The notes under the pieces are model-generated. The model saw nothing but the letters and a program-made list of their open reading frames with translations. It made no database searches and was not told the origin of the DNA. Of a DNA stretch of 64,000 nt, positions 51,346 to 63,760 are shown piece after piece. Origin of the DNA: Vandiemenella viatica (Eukaryota > Arthropoda > Insecta > Orthoptera > Morabidae); assembly GCA_031002005.1 (NCBI GenBank), contig CM061919.1:35925088-35989087 (forward strand), given 5' to 3'. The position numbers were made by a program, and so were the translations under genes. How positions within the stretch are numbered: the first letter of the stretch is position 1; every line of letters begins with the position of its first letter.

Positions 51346-54300
51346 TTTGCCAAATAGAGCAGGTATATGCGCAAACTCATTCCCTTGAAAAAAATTTCTA
51401 ATCTAATTTTTTTTTAATGCTTGCTTGATTAAAATAATATTTAGATAGAAAGTTGGCATTTTATTCCTGTGCTATAAGAAATTTCTTTAAAATATTTGAT
51501 ACATTCTGTGACATCTGTAGTCTCTTAACAAGTTGACCCAACAATTAAACTTTTGGTGCCTAATAATCATAGCAGGTCTTATAAAATAGTATTTTTAAAA
51601 ACTGTGCAAACACACATCGGTAAACATAACTTTATCTTTTTAATTAATAATTCCTGAAAGCACAGTGAACTAATGTTTCCATTGATTTGTCATTTTATTA
51701 GCCTAATAAACAGACTTACTTAAGAAAAAATTGGGTAGCTCACTTCCGGAATGAACTATCTGGGCCCACAGCAGTGCACCCGACAAGTCTAGTCAATGAA
51801 GTCTCTGATGCATTTTGGGAAATTTGTGTGCCTTAATTTTATTTCTGGATGACACTACATGCCTAAAATTTTTATTGTGCATAGGTATCAACAAACTTAG
51901 TAAACATATTAAATTTAATTTCGTTTTGAAGCCATTCTCATGCATATTTTGCCTATTTTCTCACTTATTCACAGACTGATGATCATAAAATCTTGTAAGA
52001 TGATAAGCTCAGCACTGAGGTGAGTGCTAAATTAATCTATGACTGTGATTTTGGCTTGGATAATTTTAGTCTGTTCTTTGCAATATTAACTCGGCCGCCA
52101 CCTAGCTTAATCAGACCCCAAACTAGGAAAGGTAACAGTAAATAAAAGTCACTGATACAGGCTGATAGATGTTTACTATATTCTTCAATTTTAAACAAAG
52201 ACACAAAACTAAATTGGCAAAAAAGATCGTCTCCAAATAATTTTATTCGCAGATTCGATTAGCACATTCGAGACAGACCAACTTCACAATTTATAGTTAC
52301 ATGAGGTGTTCTAGTTTCATCAAATGCTAGCCTCAAAGTTCCACATACTTGCCCGAGATTTACAGCCGGCCCGCTACGCGCCTAATTAGCGCCACCAAGG
52401 AGTGTAATAACGCTCTAACTGAATCTTGAAGGCTGCTGGGAGGGGAACTCATGGCTGCTATATATAGAAGCACCCATAGGAATACGAAGTCTTCTAGTTT
52501 CCCACAAAAGTAGTCTGATAAACTGATCAAATGTCGGATCTCAAGCTTAAAGATTGCAGCATGTTTTTGCTCTTGATGACTTAAAATATTCCTATTGCTC
52601 TAAAATTTTGGCAGTAGCTAGATTGATAAAAAAAGTGTTAATTTTGATCCCAATAAAAAAATTTCGTAGTTTCAATAGCTTGGCTGTAAAAAAAAAGTTT
52701 TAGAGATTCCCATAACTTGTTAATAACTTTTACAATTTTGCAACTACAAAGCTGAAATAACTCTCATTTTACTTTAAACTGACTGCTCTTTCATCTGATA
52801 CCAAAAACTTAAAGTTTACTATTTTCGGCAGGGTGAAATAAAACTCATCAACCAAAGTAGAGTCTAACTAATTAAGACCTTAAAGTTATCCACCTGAAAG
52901 TGACTTTAAGCAATTCCATGTATTTCAAATTGCCTACTGAGCGATTTTGAAGACGCTACCTGCTTTCTCTGATTTATTATTATCCTTTTTTTTAAACTCT
53001 TCCAAATGAAAGTTTTCTAACTGAAAAAGCCATCTGGCCATCATATCAAAGTATTGTTGGCAGCAAAATTTACTTTCTTTTATCTCAATCCAATGACTTG
53101 ATGAATTTAAATGAAACTTACAAGAAATTCATTGTATTTGATTAAGCTTTACTTTGAATACAATTTCTTCCCCTGATTTTATGTATATTACTAAAATGAT
53201 TAATTTTCCTCTGCACATGTATGTACCACATAATATTTAAAAAACAACCTTTAAACTGTACTGAACTTTCTAAAATGTTAGTATGTTGTTTCAGCAAAAA
53301 TTACATTACTTTCTTGCTACAGGTTGACTTCCTGTGTCTTTTCTAACATCTGATTTCATGAATTTTAGAGTGTATATTTGTGTAGTAAATGTCTTTATCT
53401 ACATTTTACTTTTAATGTATTCAAACCACTAGCTACAAGATTTACTATCTTTTGACTATTTATTTTCCTGAATATCTTACAAAGTGAAGAAAAATATTGA
53501 TTTTAGCAAAATTATATCGAAACCAAATATTACATCTGCAGGTTAGGATTTGTTACTTGAATTTACTATTTAAACTTGAATAATTGCCTACATTAACTAT
53601 ATTCTTTGACTTATTTCCTGAATTAGTTACAAAAATGAATCTAAAGTTGCGGTATCGTGTGGTTCAATTAGACCCGCTATTCTGTAAGCAAATTTTATTA
53701 TACAAATTTACAAAATCCTAGGTTACATTACAATCTCTTAAGTACTTCCTGTAGTATTAGAAAGGTGAAATTTGTTATACGATTATGCTTTTATTCTGAA
53801 ATTTTAAGAAAGGTTATTGCTGGTTATTGCATGTTTTATTGAATTAAACTTACCATAAGCTTGATAGTTAGATTACTATAATACTATAGCATGGGTAAAA
53901 AATAGTAGTTTAAGTTATTTTGTAGTGTTAAATTTCTTATATACCTTAAAAAATAGTTCAAATTACTAGTTTGAATTTCGATTGTTAAAGCTTTCTGTAT
54001 TGTCCTATATTAAGGCTTTATTAGGTTTAAAATAACACAGTGTCTTAATTAATTAGTTCCAGAATAGTAATAAAATCAACTGGAAATAATAAACATAAGT
54101 ATTCATATAAAGAATTTAGTTACTCACATAGGTTACATCATCGTTAAGTTCGACTATCGATATCGAAATCAAGTTTACGATAACAAAAACGTACGTCCTA
54201 ATAATTAACGTGTTTTGTCTGAAATTTAATAGTGTTTAATTGCCATCTAATATATAAATATATTTATAAAAAATTTCCACCTTTCTTTTTTTTTTATTTT

Positions 54301-54480
54301 AAACTTTCATAAGTAACAAAATACTTGTTATCCACTTTAGCACTAAATAGTATCGACCTACCATCTTAAGTTTGTTTCGAAATCCATTAGCTTAAGTTTT
54401 ATTCATTAGTTCTTAAGTAGTTTAATTACCTAGTCATTTTTTATAAAACTTCAATCAAATTAAATATATATAACAATTCA
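51346..54480. other. Unassigned AT-rich DNA, 3.1 kb
   Basis: No long reading frames. A less AT-rich block at 52080-52500 (with GGCTGCTATATATAGAAGC) could be a decayed LTR or promoter-bearing repeat and weakly resembles 26840-26940. Confidence 0.4.
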
Positions 54481-54612
54481 ACAGTTAGTCGAGTATAGCG
54501 CATATCATATTTAGTAAAAAACGTTAAATAGTATAGTATAAATTTTATAAGACTACTTTATCAAATAAATTTAAGGTTTGTTTAGAAGATGGTTGAAGTA
54601 TTTGGGAAAATC

Positions 54613-55813
54613 ATGACTGGAAACTGTGGCGCCTGTCGTAGGTACGTTGCGAAGGGGATGGATTGGTAGTTGGTGTAAGAAGTGATTTCACTGGGCATGT
54701 GGAGAAGAGGAAATGGGGGAAATAAATGAGGCTCTCCCAAGGTTTTGTTCACTGTGTATTAGGGATGATAGGATGTGGGAGATGGGCAAAATGATTAGGG
54801 AGTTATAAATGAATGTAATCTTTCTTGGCGTTGTTTATTTATAAACGTTTCTCGGGGAGTTGCGTGAAAGGATCAGGGTTCTTGAGGCTCGTCCTGTGGA
54901 GGCTCAGCCTCTGCAGGCGTGGTCTGTGGTGGCCTCGCCTGTGGAGGTTCAGCCTGTGGAGGCTCAGACTACACAGGCACAGGCTGTGGGGGCTGAGCTT
55001 GTCAAGGCTCAAGCTGTAGAGGCAGAAAGTAGAGATAAGTGGGTCGGAGGAAGTTGATAAGGATGGGTGGGAGCTGGTAACAGGTCGTAGGAGAATCATG
55101 GTTAACAGGATGAACAAGCCAGACACTTCAGTAATTGTGGGAAAAAATAGGTTTGACCTGTTGCCAGAGTCAGGAGGAGAAGAGCCTCATGTAGATGTAG
55201 GAGTAGGAGTAGGTAAGATGCAGCAGACCTTAGGAATAAGGGCGTGCAAGGCAAGAACAAGAAAAAAAGGGTTCTGCTGCTAGGTAGTAGCCGTGGGAGA
55301 GGTGTAGGCAGTCTTCTCCAGGATCAGTTAGGTACAGGATATCAGGTCACAAGTTTTTTCAAACCTAGTGCAACATTAGGCCAGGTAATAGAGGATATGG
55401 GTTCCCTTTGTAGGAGTTTCACTAAGGATGATAGAGTAGTGATAGTGGGAGGTGCGGGAAATAGTATTGATAGAAACGTGAGTTATAGTATAGAGAGTGA
55501 CCTGAGGAAGGTGGTGAAGGAGGCACAGCATACCAGGGTGAAGGTCATGCTGGTCCTAAGTCGCCATGACCGGCCACAATTGAACTATGCTGTGAGGCGG
55601 GTTAATGTGGAAACGGAAGTGCTACTTGGGAAAGGCATTAGTTCTGTGTTGGGGGTTGTGCCTGTGAACACCATTGGTAGGTGGGGTTTCACTAGGCATG
55701 GCCTACACCTAAATAGAAGGGGGAAGGGAGTACTTTCTGAGTTGTTAGCTAAAGCAGTGAGGGAGCCCGTTTCCAGTGATGATGGGGTCAGGACTGTGCC
55801 TTTTTTAGGTTAG
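54613..55813 (+). pseudogene. A2 ORF1: PHD-like finger, VEAQ repeats, SGNH esterase-like, broken
   Basis: ATG 54613 (MTGNCGACRRYVAKGMDW) opens a finger; then a frameshift and a TGA where Trp is expected (CKK-stop-FHWACG, about 54685). About 40 extra bases lie near 54806-54846. The helix (LRERIRVLEARP) runs into a Val-Glu-Ala-Gln repeat (VEAQPVEAQTTQAQAVGAEL) peculiar to this copy. The SGNH-like domain is clean from 55250: RVLLLGSSRGRG, VVIVGGAGNS, RHGLHLNRRGKG. It ends VPFLG-stop. Confidence 0.85.
55801..55807 (+). promoter_or_regulatory. Putative -1 ribosomal slippery site T TTT TTA, element A2
   Basis: ORF1 codons CCT TTT TTA GGT TAG hold the heptamer in phase. The -1 frame (TTT TTT AGG TTA GCG GCT) stays open to the piggyBac, and after one TTAA and the insert are ignored it continues in the ORF2 frame (DIKEIDEMAETM). 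Confidence 0.6.
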
Positions 55814-55895
55814 CGGCTGTTGGTGAAGGGACAGAAATAGATTATCAAAGTGATACTGATTGCAGATTCACGATGGGGAAAGTCACAGATATTAA

Positions 55896-56860
55896 CCCGG
55901 GATCACTCGCGCCTATTGTTGTCGCACGATAACTCCCGTGTTAGATTTTTTCTAACAAAGATATTTTTTCACGTTTTTTGCTGCAGGTTCCATACAGAGC
56001 TACAATTAGCAAGTAAATTACTTCTTTATTATTACCAACACATTATAACAACATATAAACATTAAATGAAACATTTATCTTGGTTTAGTTTTAAATTCGA
56101 ATTTTTTGCTTCCCCTTTTACACCTGGAAGCTGTGTCACAGTATTCTGACGAGCTGTTTTTGATGGAAGGGCTTTGTGCTTAAACCATTTTGTTTTTTCA
56201 TCCCTACCTAGATACATATCATGATTTACAAAAGTTAGGGCAACAGTAGATGGAGTTTCAGAATCGCTGTTAGACTGATCTGTTACTGTGTCTATCTCTT
56301 CATGTTCCGACTGTGCATTGGTATCTGGAGACAAACCTTCTATGTGGATATATTTGTCCAGCGGTTCCTCTAGCCACATCCAGATCTTTTCGTTTGTCAT
56401 GACGATTTCCTGTAAAATTTTATATATTTTCACAACTGACATTGTATGTAATGTACTTGGTGTATACAATTGCTTCATTCAATATATAAAACCCAATAAG
56501 TATACCTTTGTTTATAAACCATGTAATACTGAATACGTCCAGAAGACGAAATTAACCTAATCGCACGTCACTAGCACAGAGAAACAGACTAAAAGAGAAG
56601 CAAGGTGGTGTTTCACGAATGCACAAGGTATTGTTACGACAGAACTCCCGTGTGAGAAATAATCTAACAATGCACGTTTCTAACAAAGCTGCTACCAGCA
56701 GGCTTTACTTGTAACTGGAGCAACGAAAGACACGTGGAATGAAGGTAGAGATATCAAAGAAAGCATTGCTAGATCAACACTTCAATATCTTTGAAATATA
56801 TTGTAATATTTCAGTAAAATCATCAATGTTAGATTTTTCTCACACCCGAGCGATCCCGGG
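55896..56860 (-). mobile_element. piggyBac-type transposon, internally deleted (965 bp)
   Basis: Flanked by TTAA at 55892-55895 and 56861-56864. The ends are CCCGGGATCACTCG and, inverted, CCCGGGATCGCTCG. Subterminal repeats around GTTAGATTTTTTCTAAC are present near both ends. It carries only the first part of a transposase on the - strand. Confidence 0.92.
56062..56478 (-). pseudogene. piggyBac transposase N-terminal fragment
   Basis: 138 codons. An acidic stretch with SDSE is followed by DMYLGRDEKTKWFKHKALPS and NTVTQLPGVKGEAK, the pattern at the N-terminal edge of the piggyBac catalytic domain. The catalytic Asp residues and the Cys-rich C-terminus are missing through internal deletion. 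The upstream end (MKQLYTPSTLHTM) may not be the original start. Confidence 0.75.
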
Positions 56861-59793
56861 TTAAAGAAATAGATGAAATGGCTGAAACAATGACTGACTG
56901 CGGTAAAAGTGGGAAAGAGGAGATAAATTCTGAAAATGTAAAGCCAGTAGTAAGGGTGTTAATGGTAAACTGTAGAAGTATAATGAACAAAGAAATCGAA
57001 TTTGCAATCTTAATAGAGATGAACGAACCACAAGTAATAATTGGGGTAGAGAGTTGGTTAAAAGAAGAAGTACTAGACAGTGAGGTTTTTCCTGATGGTT
57101 ACAGAGTGTACCGCAGGGATAGAGGAGCACTTGGTGGACGAGTCTTCATACTAGTTAACAAAAACTACCACAGTTCACTGGCGTTCATAGATCAAGACCA
57201 TGAGTTACTTGGGGTAGATTTCAGGGGTAATAAAAAAGAAAAAATCAGAGTGTTGGCTGTTTACCACAGTGGAAGAATGACAGAAGAGGATGTGGCTCTT
57301 GGGGAGAAATTAAATTCATACTCAGATTTCAGAGGTGAGAATAGAATGATCATCATCGGCGGGGATTTAAATTTACCAGGTGTAAACTGGGAAGGGAATA
57401 AGATAAATATCACAAGGGAACAAAGATTTGCAAATATCTTAATAAGGGAAGGAGGATTTACACAAGTGGCTGAGCAAAACACTAGGGGACAAAATATTTT
57501 GGATATATTTCTAATTAAGCCCGATGAAAACCTTTTGAGGTATCAAGTAACTGAAGGAATAAGTGATCATGAAGCAGTTCTGATGGATATTAGAGGATTC
57601 AGTAAACCAGCAGCCAAAATTGAAGGGGAAAATAGGTACAATTATAAAAAGGCACAGGTTTCAAATTTGAAGAGATATTTCAGAGAACAATGCAGCAAAT
57701 GGAAGGAAGGCTCAGGTACAGTAGAGTCAAGGTGGGAAGAGTTCAAGGAGATAGAAAGAAAGGGGGAAGAAAAATTTATTCCAAAGCAGAAAATAAAGAG
57801 AAGTAGAGAACCTATGTACTATAATAGGGAAGTGAGGAGGTTAAAGAGGTTGGTAAGAAAAGAACATAACAGAGTTAAGAGACAGCAGGGTAGTAGGGAA
57901 TATTTAAAAGAACTAAACAAGGACTTAATAACAGCAAAGAAAATAGCTAAAGATGGGTTTATGAAGAGTATTGTCAGTGCAGGAGGACCATTGACTGATG
58001 CATCTAGAAATTTCTATGGCTATATCAGGAAACTGAGGGGAAGGGAGGGTGTAGAGACACTTATAGATAAGGATGGAGAAGAAGTTACTGATGATTTGAA
58101 AAAGGCAGAGATTTTAAGTAACTGGTTCAGTGAAAGCATTAGGGACAATGAATCAGAAACAGAAGGGTCTAATTCGGAGAACGAGCTTAACAACACAATT
58201 AGAAATGACGGTAGTAAAAAATTTGATATCCATCCAGAGGAAATCATGAAGGAAATAAGAAAGCTGAAAAAAAATAAATAAAGGGGCTGGTGAAGATAAT
58301 ATTACTACAGATATCTTAAAGATAGCCGGATATGACATTGTACCTTATCTTGAAATATTATTTAAATTGAGTCTAGACACTTGCTGCTTACCACGGGACT
58401 GGAAAAGTGCAATAGTAGTACCAGTACATAAGGGACGGGTGAGAAATAGAGTTAAGAATTACAGGCCAATCAGTTTGACATCAGTGGTAGGTAAATTAAT
58501 GGAAAGATTGATATGCAACCACATCAGAAATATATGTGAGGAACGTAAGTAGTTTTCAAGCAGGCAACATGGTTTCAGGCAAGGATATTCATGCAAATCT
58601 CAGTTGGTGGGATATATGCAAGATATTTCAGATGAAATGGACAAGGGAGGCCAAATTGATAGTGTAGCACTAGATCTGTCTAAGGCGTTTGACAGAGTAA
58701 GCCATAAAATGGTAGTAAATAAGGTAAAAACCATTGGAGTGGATAAGAAAGTCATTTGCTGGGTAGAAGAATTTTTTAAAGGGTAGAAAACAGAAAGTTA
58801 GGGTAGGAAATGTAGTATCAAAAGAAGTGGAAGTAAAAATGGGTGTGCCACAGGGTAGCGTATTGGGACCATTGTTATTCATTATTCTAATGAATAATTG
58901 TGTTGATTGTTTTCTTTCTGAAATTAAATTGTTTGCAGATGACATAATGCCGTATAAAAGAATCCAAACGATAGAGGATTGTAAACAGTTGCAGGGTGAT
59001 CTGGACAGGATATCTATTTGGGTTGGTAAACATGGAATGAAGATAAATGCAAAGAAGAGTCAGCTTATTAGATACACAAATAAAAAACAAAAGGTTAATT
59101 ATGAATATAAGGTGGGGAAAGAATTGCTTGCTGAAGACTTGAAATGTAAATATCTTGGAATTACTTTTGATAACAAACTTAACTGGGCAGGACACTTAGG
59201 ACAGGTGGTAGGAAAAGGTTTCAAAGTTCTGCACTTGTTGGAGAGAGTGATGAGGGGATGTACTAGAGAAGTAAAGGAATTGGGTTACAAAACTTTGGTC
59301 AGACCATTGCTCGAATATGGTAGTGTAGTTTGGGACCCTCATTTTACATATCAAATACAGGAGTTGGAGAGAGTGCAATAAAGGGCTGCTAGATTTGTTT
59401 CTGTAAATTATCGCTGAATGCAATCAGTGACGGATATGATAAAGGAGCTGGAATGGGATTCACTGCAAAACAGGAGTTGGATTAGGAGGGTCATGGGAGT
59501 GTACAGGGCATATACTGGCGATGAGGCATGGAAAGATATTGCAATAGGTATGAAAAATAGTGCATGGAAGGTAAAAGATGACCATGACCACAAGCTGGCA
59601 CTCGATTTCAGGCACAAGGGTGTGGGAAGATTCTCTTCTTTAGGTAAGGGTGTCAGGGATTGGAATGAGTTACCAAGAGAAATAATGAATAATTTACCGA
59701 AAACTTTGAAGGAATTTAAAGATAAAATTTGTATAGGGCAAATGTAGGTAGGTGCAGGATAGGGGGAAGATGGGTGTGTAGGGAAATTGCCAC

Positions 59794-59809
59794 TGGAGCC
59801 TATGCTCCA
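59794..59809 (+). other. Family A 3' UTR hairpin
   Basis: TGGAGCCTATGCTCCA, a 6-bp stem with a 4-base loop, about 15 bp before the AAATT tail. Related stems occur in A1 (near 8298) and A3 (near 29887). It is probably part of the 3' signal read by the reverse transcriptase. Confidence 0.6.
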
Positions 59810-59834
59810 TTGCAATTAAATTAAATTAAACGTC

Positions 59835-60585
59835 TAAAATATGTAAATTTAGTGTACTTACATGTTATCTACCCCAAACGTGAAATTGCTTTGTACCCTA
59901 ATATTTTCATATGACACAAGTTTCTATTAAAAATGGAGGTTACTATGCTTAATTAATGTATTAAATTTTATTTGGTTCCTCTCCTTTCTTAAGAAGTTAC
60001 TGAAATTCAAAGTTCATATCCAACTACAACACTCTATCATCATAATTCTACCGTACTTCCTCTGCCCTTACAAACACATAATTTGGTACACCTACGTGTT
60101 TTCACCTCAAATCATAATGAACAGCCAACACTGGTGATTGTCCTTGTACAAAACCAATGGCAAACCCACAGTGAAACATTTTGGTGCTCATTTGAACATT
60201 AATTAAGCACACAAATATGCTATAAGCACACAAATCATCAAGCTTAAGTAACATATTAAATTGACTTTTTCCTATATTGCATATGGAATTTATCAGTACA
60301 CCTTCTCAGGCACTGAATTGCTCGCCCAGAATGAATCTGTTTGAGCTGAACGTGCATGTTACAAGGGAAATAATATTCCTGCTTGAAAATTGGATGTTAC
60401 AAGGAATATTGGTAAATGCAGATAACAAACAGTTGCTAATGTGCAAAAACAGAGCCTGTTAATTAAGACAACTCAGAATAAGCTATCAACTTACAAAAGA
60501 AATTAAATCCCACAAAAATAAATTTTGTGTAAAAAATACCAAGAAATTTTTCTAGTATGCATATGATGATAGTTAAACTTCTACC
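59835..60585. other. Unassigned AT-rich DNA
   Basis: No gene, repeat or transposon end recognised. Confidence 0.35.
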
Positions 60586-60597
60586 TAAATAAATTCC

Positions 60598-62400
60598 TCA
60601 ACTATACTGCTTTATCAGTCTAAATCTGCATCTACATCCATACTCTGCAATTCTCAAACAATGTGATTGGCAGAGCTTGCTAAGCACCAATCTTAATTCC
60701 GCGCTTTCCAAGAAAGAATACATGAAAGCATCAGTACGGCATCTTATTTCTTGAATCTTGTCCCTCCGGTCAATGCGACCCAAATAGGTTGGTGGAAGAA
60801 GTATATCACTGCACTCTTAGGTCATAGAATTTTGTATACTCTCCAATACATTCAATCGCAAATGATGTCGTCTGTCTTCCAAACGATCCCAGCAAAATCT
60901 ATGTATCAATTCTGTGAGGCTTTCATAAGGGCTGTAGCAATTGAGTGGCTCTCCTCTGTACCCTCCACACTGAGTCAATCAGGCCCTTGCGATACGGATC
61001 CCAAACTACACAACAGTAATCCAGATGCTGACACACTAGTTTTTTATACGCTATTTCCTTTGTATGAGCATTACAATTATTGAGAATACGACCTATGAAT
61101 TGTAATTTAGAATTATCTTTGCCTATGACAAAAGTTATATGCAAGTCCCATTTCATGTTGCTTTGTTCTATTACACCCAGATACTTCAGGGAATCAACTG
61201 TGTCAACAACTGAATCGTTTACTTTGTACTTGTGAGCAAACTGATTCTTTTTGTTACTTATTGGCATTGCCTTGCACTTTTTGCAATTAATTGTAAGCAG
61301 CCATTTATGGCACCATTCAGAAGTAGCATCTAAATCACGTTGAATTTCTAAGCAATCATCAGAGCACCTTATTTCCCTATAGATAACTGCATTGTTGGAA
61401 AACAATCACACCAATATTTAACGTTGTCGCCTAGGTCATTTATAAAAATTAAGAAAAGAAGTGGTCCTATTAGACTTCCTTGAGGAACGCCAGAAGTAAC
61501 ATCTAGCTTAGAAGAGGCTTCCCTGTCAACAACAACATACTGTGATCGACCATTTAGAAAATTACATATCCATTCACAAATCTGATCCAATATGCTGTAT
61601 GCTCAAATCTTTGCTAAAAGTCGGTTGTGTGATACAGAATCAAAAGCTTTCTGAAAAATCCAAGAATATTTCATCAACATGTGATCCTGCATCGATAACT
61701 TTCATTATGTCATGGGAAAATAGGGCCAATTAAGTTTCACACGATCTCTTCTTCCAACATCTGTGTTGACATGGTGTAAGTAACTCATTCTCATCTAGAA
61801 ACTGCATAATGTTAGAGCATATGATATGCTCCAGAATTCTACTGCAAACAGATGTTAGAGATAACGGTTGATAATTCCTAGGATAACTTCGATCTCCTTT
61901 CTTGAAAACAGGAATTACCTGGGCTATTTTCCAGTCAGAAGTTACATTTTTCTCTTCTACAGATTTACGGAATATATCTAACAGAAATGGTTCAATTTCC
62001 TCTGCATATTCTGAAAATACTCTTACCGTTATACAATCGGGACCTGGCACTTTACCCAACTTCAAGAGCTCTAATTGCTTTACAATAATACCTACGCTAT
62101 CAATATCTACCAGATCCATCTCTAATTGCAGACAGTATAAACAACTATTTCGTTACTTGAGAGGTAGTTACTAACAGCTATAAATACACCACTGCCATGG
62201 GAATGCAACCTATCCTTACGGAAAGCATTCATGCTGCTGTTAAAGATTTCCGCGGAACTTATATCCTGTTTTAACTAAATTTCTGTGCCTATTATGATAT
62301 CAGCATCTGTATTACGAATAACATTTTTGTGTTCAGGCTGTTTATTACAAACACTTCTGCAGTTAACTACTAGAATTTTTAATGTTCGAGATTATTTTAA
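60598..62400 (-). pseudogene. Element E ORF2, endonuclease mostly deleted, reverse transcriptase broken
   Basis: The endonuclease N-terminus is visible (LVVNCRSVCNKQPEHKN, ADIIIGTEI, then SHGSGVFIAV) but ends near 62120, where the sequence jumps to the reverse transcriptase (VKQLELLKLGKVPGPDCIT). Fingers FKKGDRSYPRNYQPLSLTSV, motif B GVPQGSLIGP and the thumb YLGVIEQSNMKWDLH can be read. Motif A is poorly preserved and the catalytic FADD region near 61385-61410 is degraded (FSNNAV). The C-terminus ends at 60598. Several shifts make it inactive. Confidence 0.8.
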
Positions 62401-62473
62401 GCTAATATGCGGAGTTAAATTTATTTGGACTGTCCATAAGTGAATTTCCTGTTCAGGGTCATCCTCTCTCAGC

Positions 62474-63340
62474 CTAAAAACCCCCTAATGCACTCCATAC
62501 GCTTCCTGCCACCCATGTAGTCAATTGATGCATGTAGTGCACACCTGATCTATCCAAGGGATCTCTATAAGAATCAACCCCAGGGAGAAGATCAAGGAAT
62601 CTGCAGCCATGACTATCACAGAAACACCATAGTCTCTGGTTCAACCCCTCGACAAAACTCTCAACCAAAGTTCTATTGACAATGCTGCAGACAGTAAGCT
62701 CAGCCGTAATCTTGCAGCCAATAAACACAGAGTTCACCCTTTCTGCAAGTCGCCCAAAGGAAGAGAGAATTAACTCTGACCCCAGGATGAGACCCCCTGG
62801 AATACACATTGAATGGATACCAGATTTCATCCCTGACCTTTCGTCATTTCCCTAAGGGGCTCAATAAACCACCTAACGTTAAAGCTGCTTACCACTAGAA
62901 TCCCCTTCTGCAGTTGCCAAGACCTAGCTGGCTGGGGGGCTTCTAACTCACAGGATGATGGTTGCAGGACTGAATCAGTTCCAGACAATACCTCAAACCG
63001 TTTGGACAATGGTACAAGTTTGCCTTCCTGGGAATCAGGCTTGTACGACTGCCCCGCATGTGGTGTCGACGTCCAGAAACCACACGCCAGTCACCACTAA
63101 GTGACTGCCACACAGATTCCAATGTCTTTGCCTGGACTGCATGTATGATGACTGGTAGGGGAGAACCTGCGAGCCACTTAGCTTCTACAGGGTCACCAAT
63201 ACCACATCTATTGCACTCACTTGTGGCAGCTTCCAGCTGTGTAACTCACGTTGACAAAGCTGCAAGCTGGGTGCCCAGATCAGCCACCTCAGCCTGCATC
63301 TGCTCACAAAACCACAGTCCCTACACATGCTACCTTTAAT
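62474..63340 (-). pseudogene. Element E ORF1, zinc-finger remnant and SGNH esterase-like domain
   Basis: The 5' part (about 63160-63340) has Cys pairs and a short helix in a broken frame. From 63009 the esterase-like domain reads ILVVSSFNVRWFIEPLRE (nucleophile block degraded), then after a shift SMCIPGGLILGSELIL and DRSGVHYMHQL (His block), ending GGF-stop at 62474. The stop region reads GGGGGTTTTTAGGC on the - strand, one T shorter than the T TTT TTA site of A, B and C. Confidence 0.7.
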
Positions 63341-63417
63341 CACTCAAACAAAAACAGATAAATATACGGATAAAAACCGGACTCACTAAGCGTTCTCAAC
63401 AGCAAGCTTTTTTGGTT

Positions 63418-63760
63418 GTAAACAAATATACAAAGCTGAAGCTAAAGCTACATACACACTTTAAATTTACACAGAAGGTTGTACTCTGCGTAACGATTAC
63501 CTGGCGAGCGACTGACTGCTGCTGGTGGTAATCAAATGATGAAACAAGAGCTTTCTATACACTTTAAATTAAATTAACACAGAAGGCACTACTTCATGTA
63601 ACGGTTGCCAAAGAACGACTGTCAACTGATGCTGCTAAACAAATATGCAAATATGAAACAAAAGCTATCTACACACTTTAAATTAAATCAGAAGGAACTG
63701 TTTTGAATAATGGATGCCGAAGAGCGACTGACTACTGGTGCTGCTAAACAAATATACAAA
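63418..63760 (-). repeat. Three ~110-bp tandem repeats upstream of E ORF1
   Basis: Units start near 63418, 63530 and 63638, with a partial fourth near 63745. Shared blocks are TAAACAAATATACAAA, TACACACTTTAAATTAAAT and GAGCGACTGACTACTGG. They lie directly upstream of ORF1 on the - strand, where promoter monomers occur in some LINEs. Confidence 0.8.

Larger units (their letters stand above)
55814..59747 (+). pseudogene. A2 ORF2, endonuclease and reverse transcriptase, few breaks
   Basis: Endonuclease: VLMVNCRSIMNK, IIGVESWLKEE, LVNKNYHSSLAFIDQDH, IIIGGDLNLPG, GQNILDIFL and SDHEAVL. The linker is intact to 58281, where a small AT insertion shifts the frame. The reverse transcriptase has SLDTCCLPRDWKSA, TAG at 58550 in place of Trp, motif A ALDLSKAFDRVSH, a shift near 58785, motif B GVPQGSVLGP and catalytic LFADDIM near 58936. 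The C-terminal domain has VRPLLEYGSVVWDPH and IKELEWDSLQNR, with two further stops, and ends at TAG 59747. It is inactive but the best reference for family A. Confidence 0.9.
54481..59834 (+). mobile_element. CR1-like LINE family A, copy A2, near full-length
   Basis: The most complete family A copy: a probable 5' UTR from about 54481, ORF1 (54613-55813), a slippery junction, ORF2 (to 59747), and a 3' UTR with a hairpin and AAATT repeats ending near 59834. A deleted piggyBac (55896-56860) sits between ORF1 and ORF2. The left border is approximate. Confidence 0.85.
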
